From assembly GCA_964488085.1 (NCBI GenBank), contig CAZATK010000003.1, forward strand, positions 1 through 38,721: a stretch of 38,721 nt of DNA, in the 5' to 3' direction. Of this stretch, positions 36,323-38,721 are shown piece after piece. The notes beneath the pieces were generated by a model. It was not told the origin of the DNA. It worked only from the letters and a program-made list of their open reading frames with translations, and made no database searches. Positions within the stretch are counted from its first letter, which is position 1; each line of letters begins with the position of its first letter. This DNA comes from CAZATK01 sp964488085. GTDB lineage: Bacteria; Patescibacteriota; Minisyncoccia; UBA6257; UBA11618. The translations under genes were made by a program, and so were the position numbers.

Positions 36323-38596
36323 TTTATCGGGAATAAATATTAATTTTTTTGCCTTACGATTGCTTACCCACTTACTAATAAGACCTTCAGAAAAAACTGA
36401 TCCTTCAACTTGTTCCTGTAAAGACCCTCTCGGAACAGTTAAGTGTCCACGAACCTTACCGTTTATTTGTATAACTATTTCAACATTTTCTTCCTCTATT
36501 AATTTTTCATCCCATTGTGGCCATTGCTCATAATCAAGCAAGGACGAATTGCCTAAATTCTCCCAAAGCTCTTGGGTTAGATGAGGAGCAAAAGGAAATA
36601 GTAGCTTAATTATCAATTTACAATTTTCAATGCTCAAATTAGGAAGTTTTTCCATTTCATTAACTAGAATCATTAAAGCAGAAATAGCGGTGTTGAATTT
36701 AAAGTTTTGAATATCTTCAGTAACCTTTTTAATTGTTTTGTTTAAAGTTTTTTGAATTTCGTTGTTTGGAGTTTGTTTAGAATTTAGATTTTCGGATTTA
36801 GAGTTTATTAAATTCCACACTCTATTTAAAAATCTTTCTATACCAATAATACCGTGAATATCCCACGGCTTTGAATCGCCAAACGGTCCCATAAACATTT
36901 CGTAAACGCGCAATGAATCCGCGCCAAAATTTTCTGTTATTTCTTTAGCGCTTACAGTATTGTCTCTTGATTTAGACATTTTTTGCCCATCAGCCCCCAT
37001 AATCAAACCTTGATTCATTAATTTCTGAAAGGGTTCGGGGGTTGGAACGGCCTTGATATCATATAAAAATTTATGCCAAAACCTAGCATACAAAAGATGC
37101 AGTACGGCATGCTCAACTCCGCCAACATACAAATCAACCGGCAACCAATTTTTGAAAATATCTTTATATTCTGAAATCGGGAATTTAAAATTATTAGTTC
37201 CCTGCATTAAATACGCGAGATAATACCAACAAGACCCCGCCCATTGGGGCATAGTATTGGTTTCTCTTTTGGCCGATCCGCCACATTTAGGACACTGAAC
37301 ATTAACCCAACTTTCGATAACAGCTAATGGAGATTCTGCCTCGCCGGTAGGTTCATAACTTTTAACGTCGGGCAACACAACTGGCAAATCCTTTTCCGGA
37401 ACCGGCTGATTACCGCACTCTTTGCATTTAATAATAGGAATTGGTTCGCCCCAATATCTTTGACGGGAAAAAATCCAGTCTCTCAACTTATATTTAACCG
37501 CCTTTTCTCCGCTAAATTTAACCAACGGCTTATCAACAATGGGCAAATTAAATTTCTGTGCAAACTCTCGATCACGCTCATCGTGTTGAGGCACAGCCAT
37601 TACTGCGCCTGAACCATAATACCCTAAAACATAATCTGCCACCCAAACTGAAATCTCATTGTTATTAAATGGATTGATGGCTTTTATGCCCTTTAATTCA
37701 ACGCCGGTTTTCTCCTGCCCCTGTCGCATTAACTCGGTTTTGTGAAACGCCTCATCTACATATTTTTTAACTTCGTTATAATTTTCAATTTTTGATTTAC
37801 AATTTTCAATTAAGGAATGCTCTGGAGCGACAACTAAATAAGTAACACCGTCAATCGTATCCGGCCTTGTAGTAAATACATTAATTCGAAATTCTAAATT
37901 CGAAATTCTAAATTCTATTTCCGCTCCTTCAGATCTACCAATCCAATTCCTTTGCATTTCCTTCACTCTCTCCGGCCAGTCTAATCCTTCTAAATCATCA
38001 AGCAACCTGTCTGCATAAGAAGTAATTTTTAAAATCCACTGCTTTAAATTTCTTCTTTCAACCAAGCTATTGCATCTTTCGCATCTGCCATTAATCACCT
38101 CTTCATTGGCTAAAACAGTTTTGTCTTTGGGGCACCAATTAACTGGAATTTCCGCCTCATAAGCCAAGCCCGACTTAAACATTTGCAAAAAAATCCACTG
38201 TGTCCATTTGTAATATTCCGGATCAGTAGTATTTATTTCTCTATTCCAATCATAACTAAAGCCGATCATATTTAACTCCTCCTTAAAATTTTTAATATTT
38301 TCCTTAACGGCTACCGATGGATGAATTTTATTTTTAATAGCGTAATTTTCTGCCGGCAAACCAAAAGCATCCCATCCCATTGGATGAAGAACTTGATAAC
38401 CATTCATTCGATAAAAACGACTTATAATATCTGAACCCACATATCCGACTAAATGGCCAACGTGCAAACCGCTTCCGGAAGGATATGGAAACATATCCAA
38501 AATATATTTTTTTTCCCCATCGTGAGATTGCTTATGACCCTTTGTAGCCCATATTTTCTGCCACTTCTTTTCTATTTTTTTAAAATCGTATTGCAT
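36302..38596 (-). CDS. leuS: Leucyl-tRNA synthetase
   Basis: Charges tRNA-Leu and edits mischarged products. 764 aa; bacterial LeuRS is usually 800-870. HIGH-type motif HVGH (PYPSGSGLHVGHLVGY), zinc-like CPKDKTVLANEEVINGRCERC, CP1 editing domain with VFTTRPDTIDGVTYLVV and GSGAVMAVPQHDERDREF, and KMSKS (GADGQKMSKSRDN). Between the editing motif and KLRDWIFSRQRYWGEPIPI only about a dozen residues remain where many bacterial LeuRS have about 50, which explains much of the short length. The C-terminal domain is present (VQINGKVRGHLTV). It follows rpoC on the same strand. Confidence 0.96.
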   Translation of the reverse strand: MQYDFKKIEKKWQKIWATKGHKQSHDGEKKYILDMFPYPSGSGLHVGHLVGYVGSDIISRFYRMNGYQVLHPMGWDAFGLPAENYAIKNKIHPSVAVKENIKNFKEELNMIGFSYDWNREINTTDPEYYKWTQWIFLQMFKSGLAYEAEIPVNWCPKDKTVLANEEVINGRCERCNSLVERRNLKQWILKITSYADRLLDDLEGLDWPERVKEMQRNWIGRSEGAEIEFRISNLEFRINVFTTRPDTIDGVTYLVVAPEHSLIENCKSKIENYNEVKKYVDEAFHKTELMRQGQEKTGVELKGIKAINPFNNNEISVWVADYVLGYYGSGAVMAVPQHDERDREFAQKFNLPIVDKPLVKFSGEKAVKYKLRDWIFSRQRYWGEPIPIIKCKECGNQPVPEKDLPVVLPDVKSYEPTGEAESPLAVIESWVNVQCPKCGGSAKRETNTMPQWAGSCWYYLAYLMQGTNNFKFPISEYKDIFKNWLPVDLYVGGVEHAVLHLLYARFWHKFLYDIKAVPTPEPFQKLMNQGLIMGADGQKMSKSRDNTVSAKEITENFGADSLRVYEMFMGPFGDSKPWDIHGIIGIERFLNRVWNLINSKSENLNSKQTPNNEIQKTLNKTIKKVTEDIQNFKFNTAISALMILVNEMEKLPNLSIENCKLIIKLLFPFAPHLTQELWENLGNSSLLDYEQWPQWDEKLIEEENVEIVIQINGKVRGHLTVPRGSLQEQVEGSVFSEGLISKWVSNRKAKKLIFIPDKLINFIF

Positions 38597-38635
38597 TTTT
38601 ATGATAAAATCTTACCATAAAAAACCCACGGTATA

Positions 38636-38721
38636 CTATTTTGTTTGTTCGGTTTCGATTTCTGTTTCCGATTCAGTAGCCATTCTTTCAGCACTACCAA
38701 ATCCAGTTCCTACAGGAATTA
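38636..38721 (-). CDS. rpoC: RNA polymerase beta' subunit, C-terminal end (partial)
   Basis: Only the last 27 residues and the TAG stop are inside the window. They begin IPVGTGFGSAERMATESETE and end TEQTK. IPVGTGF matches the conserved final helix/strand of the beta' subunit (LIPAGTG in most bacteria), followed by a lineage-specific acidic tail. The call rests on this short match and on the frame staying open to the edge. About 40 bases separate it from leuS. Confidence 0.7.
   Translation of the reverse strand, partial: IPVGTGFGSAERMATESETEIETEQTK

Noticed and set aside
1..38721. CRISPR array, rRNA genes or a large transposase
   Set aside because: I saw no regularly spaced direct repeats, no rRNA-like stretches and no transposase or integrase ORF; the mobile elements here are small.

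Overview
The window looks like a chromosomal segment of a Patescibacteria/CPR bacterium, probably a Parcubacteria-type lineage. It is AT-rich and gene-dense. It carries core translation and replication genes next to families I associate with CPR genomes: a DUF4012 envelope protein, a lamin-tail-like protein, a short RecO and a GIY-YIG cassette. UGA is used as a stop (for example in tatD and metG), so the code is standard and not the UGA=Gly code of Gracilibacteria. The taxonomic call is an inference from gene content.

Layout. 1-3.5 kb, minus: rpsR (cut by the edge), ssb, rpsF, tatD, metG. 3.5-9.8 kb: a small orphan gene, an AI-2E-type permease, an M16 peptidase, glyS, a large secreted/anchored protein and recO. 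9.75-11.1 kb: tRNA-Gly with palindromic insertions, two orphan ORFs, tRNA-Leu and rplS. 11.4-15.1 kb: GT4 glycosyltransferase, DUF4012 protein, a pseudouridine synthase and tRNA-Val. 15.1-16.5 kb: a DUF4406-like gene, tRNA-Ile, a broken tRNA and two small membrane proteins. 16.5-21.8 kb, plus: dprA, topA, a deoxynucleotidase and rel. 21.8-25.8 kb: parAB, tRNA-Ser, two orphan ORFs and guaB. 25.9-29.7 kb: tRNA-Ala, a P-loop NTPase, a metallopeptidase/ATP-grasp fusion and a MYG1-like orphan. 29.7-34.1 kb: an archaeal-type FBP aldolase/phosphatase with a GIY-YIG element inserted at its start codon, an HtrA protease and a lamin-tail-like protein. These are flanked by large fold-back elements and two inverted copies of a 145-bp structured repeat. 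34.1-38.7 kb, minus: glmS, a small membrane protein, leuS and the end of rpoC.

Two expression styles are visible. Several conserved genes have a -10 hexamer followed by 6-7 bases and then the start codon, which predicts leaderless mRNAs. Two further ORFs start 4-6 bases after a tRNA. Most orphan genes instead have a strong Shine-Dalgarno site, often with their own promoter and terminator. The second theme is a set of GC-rich palindromes and fold-backs that sit inside other hairpins: a tRNA D-loop, a T-arm copy, terminator loops, a tRNA 5' end and the ssb linker. This suggests an element, or class of elements, that inserts at hairpin tips.
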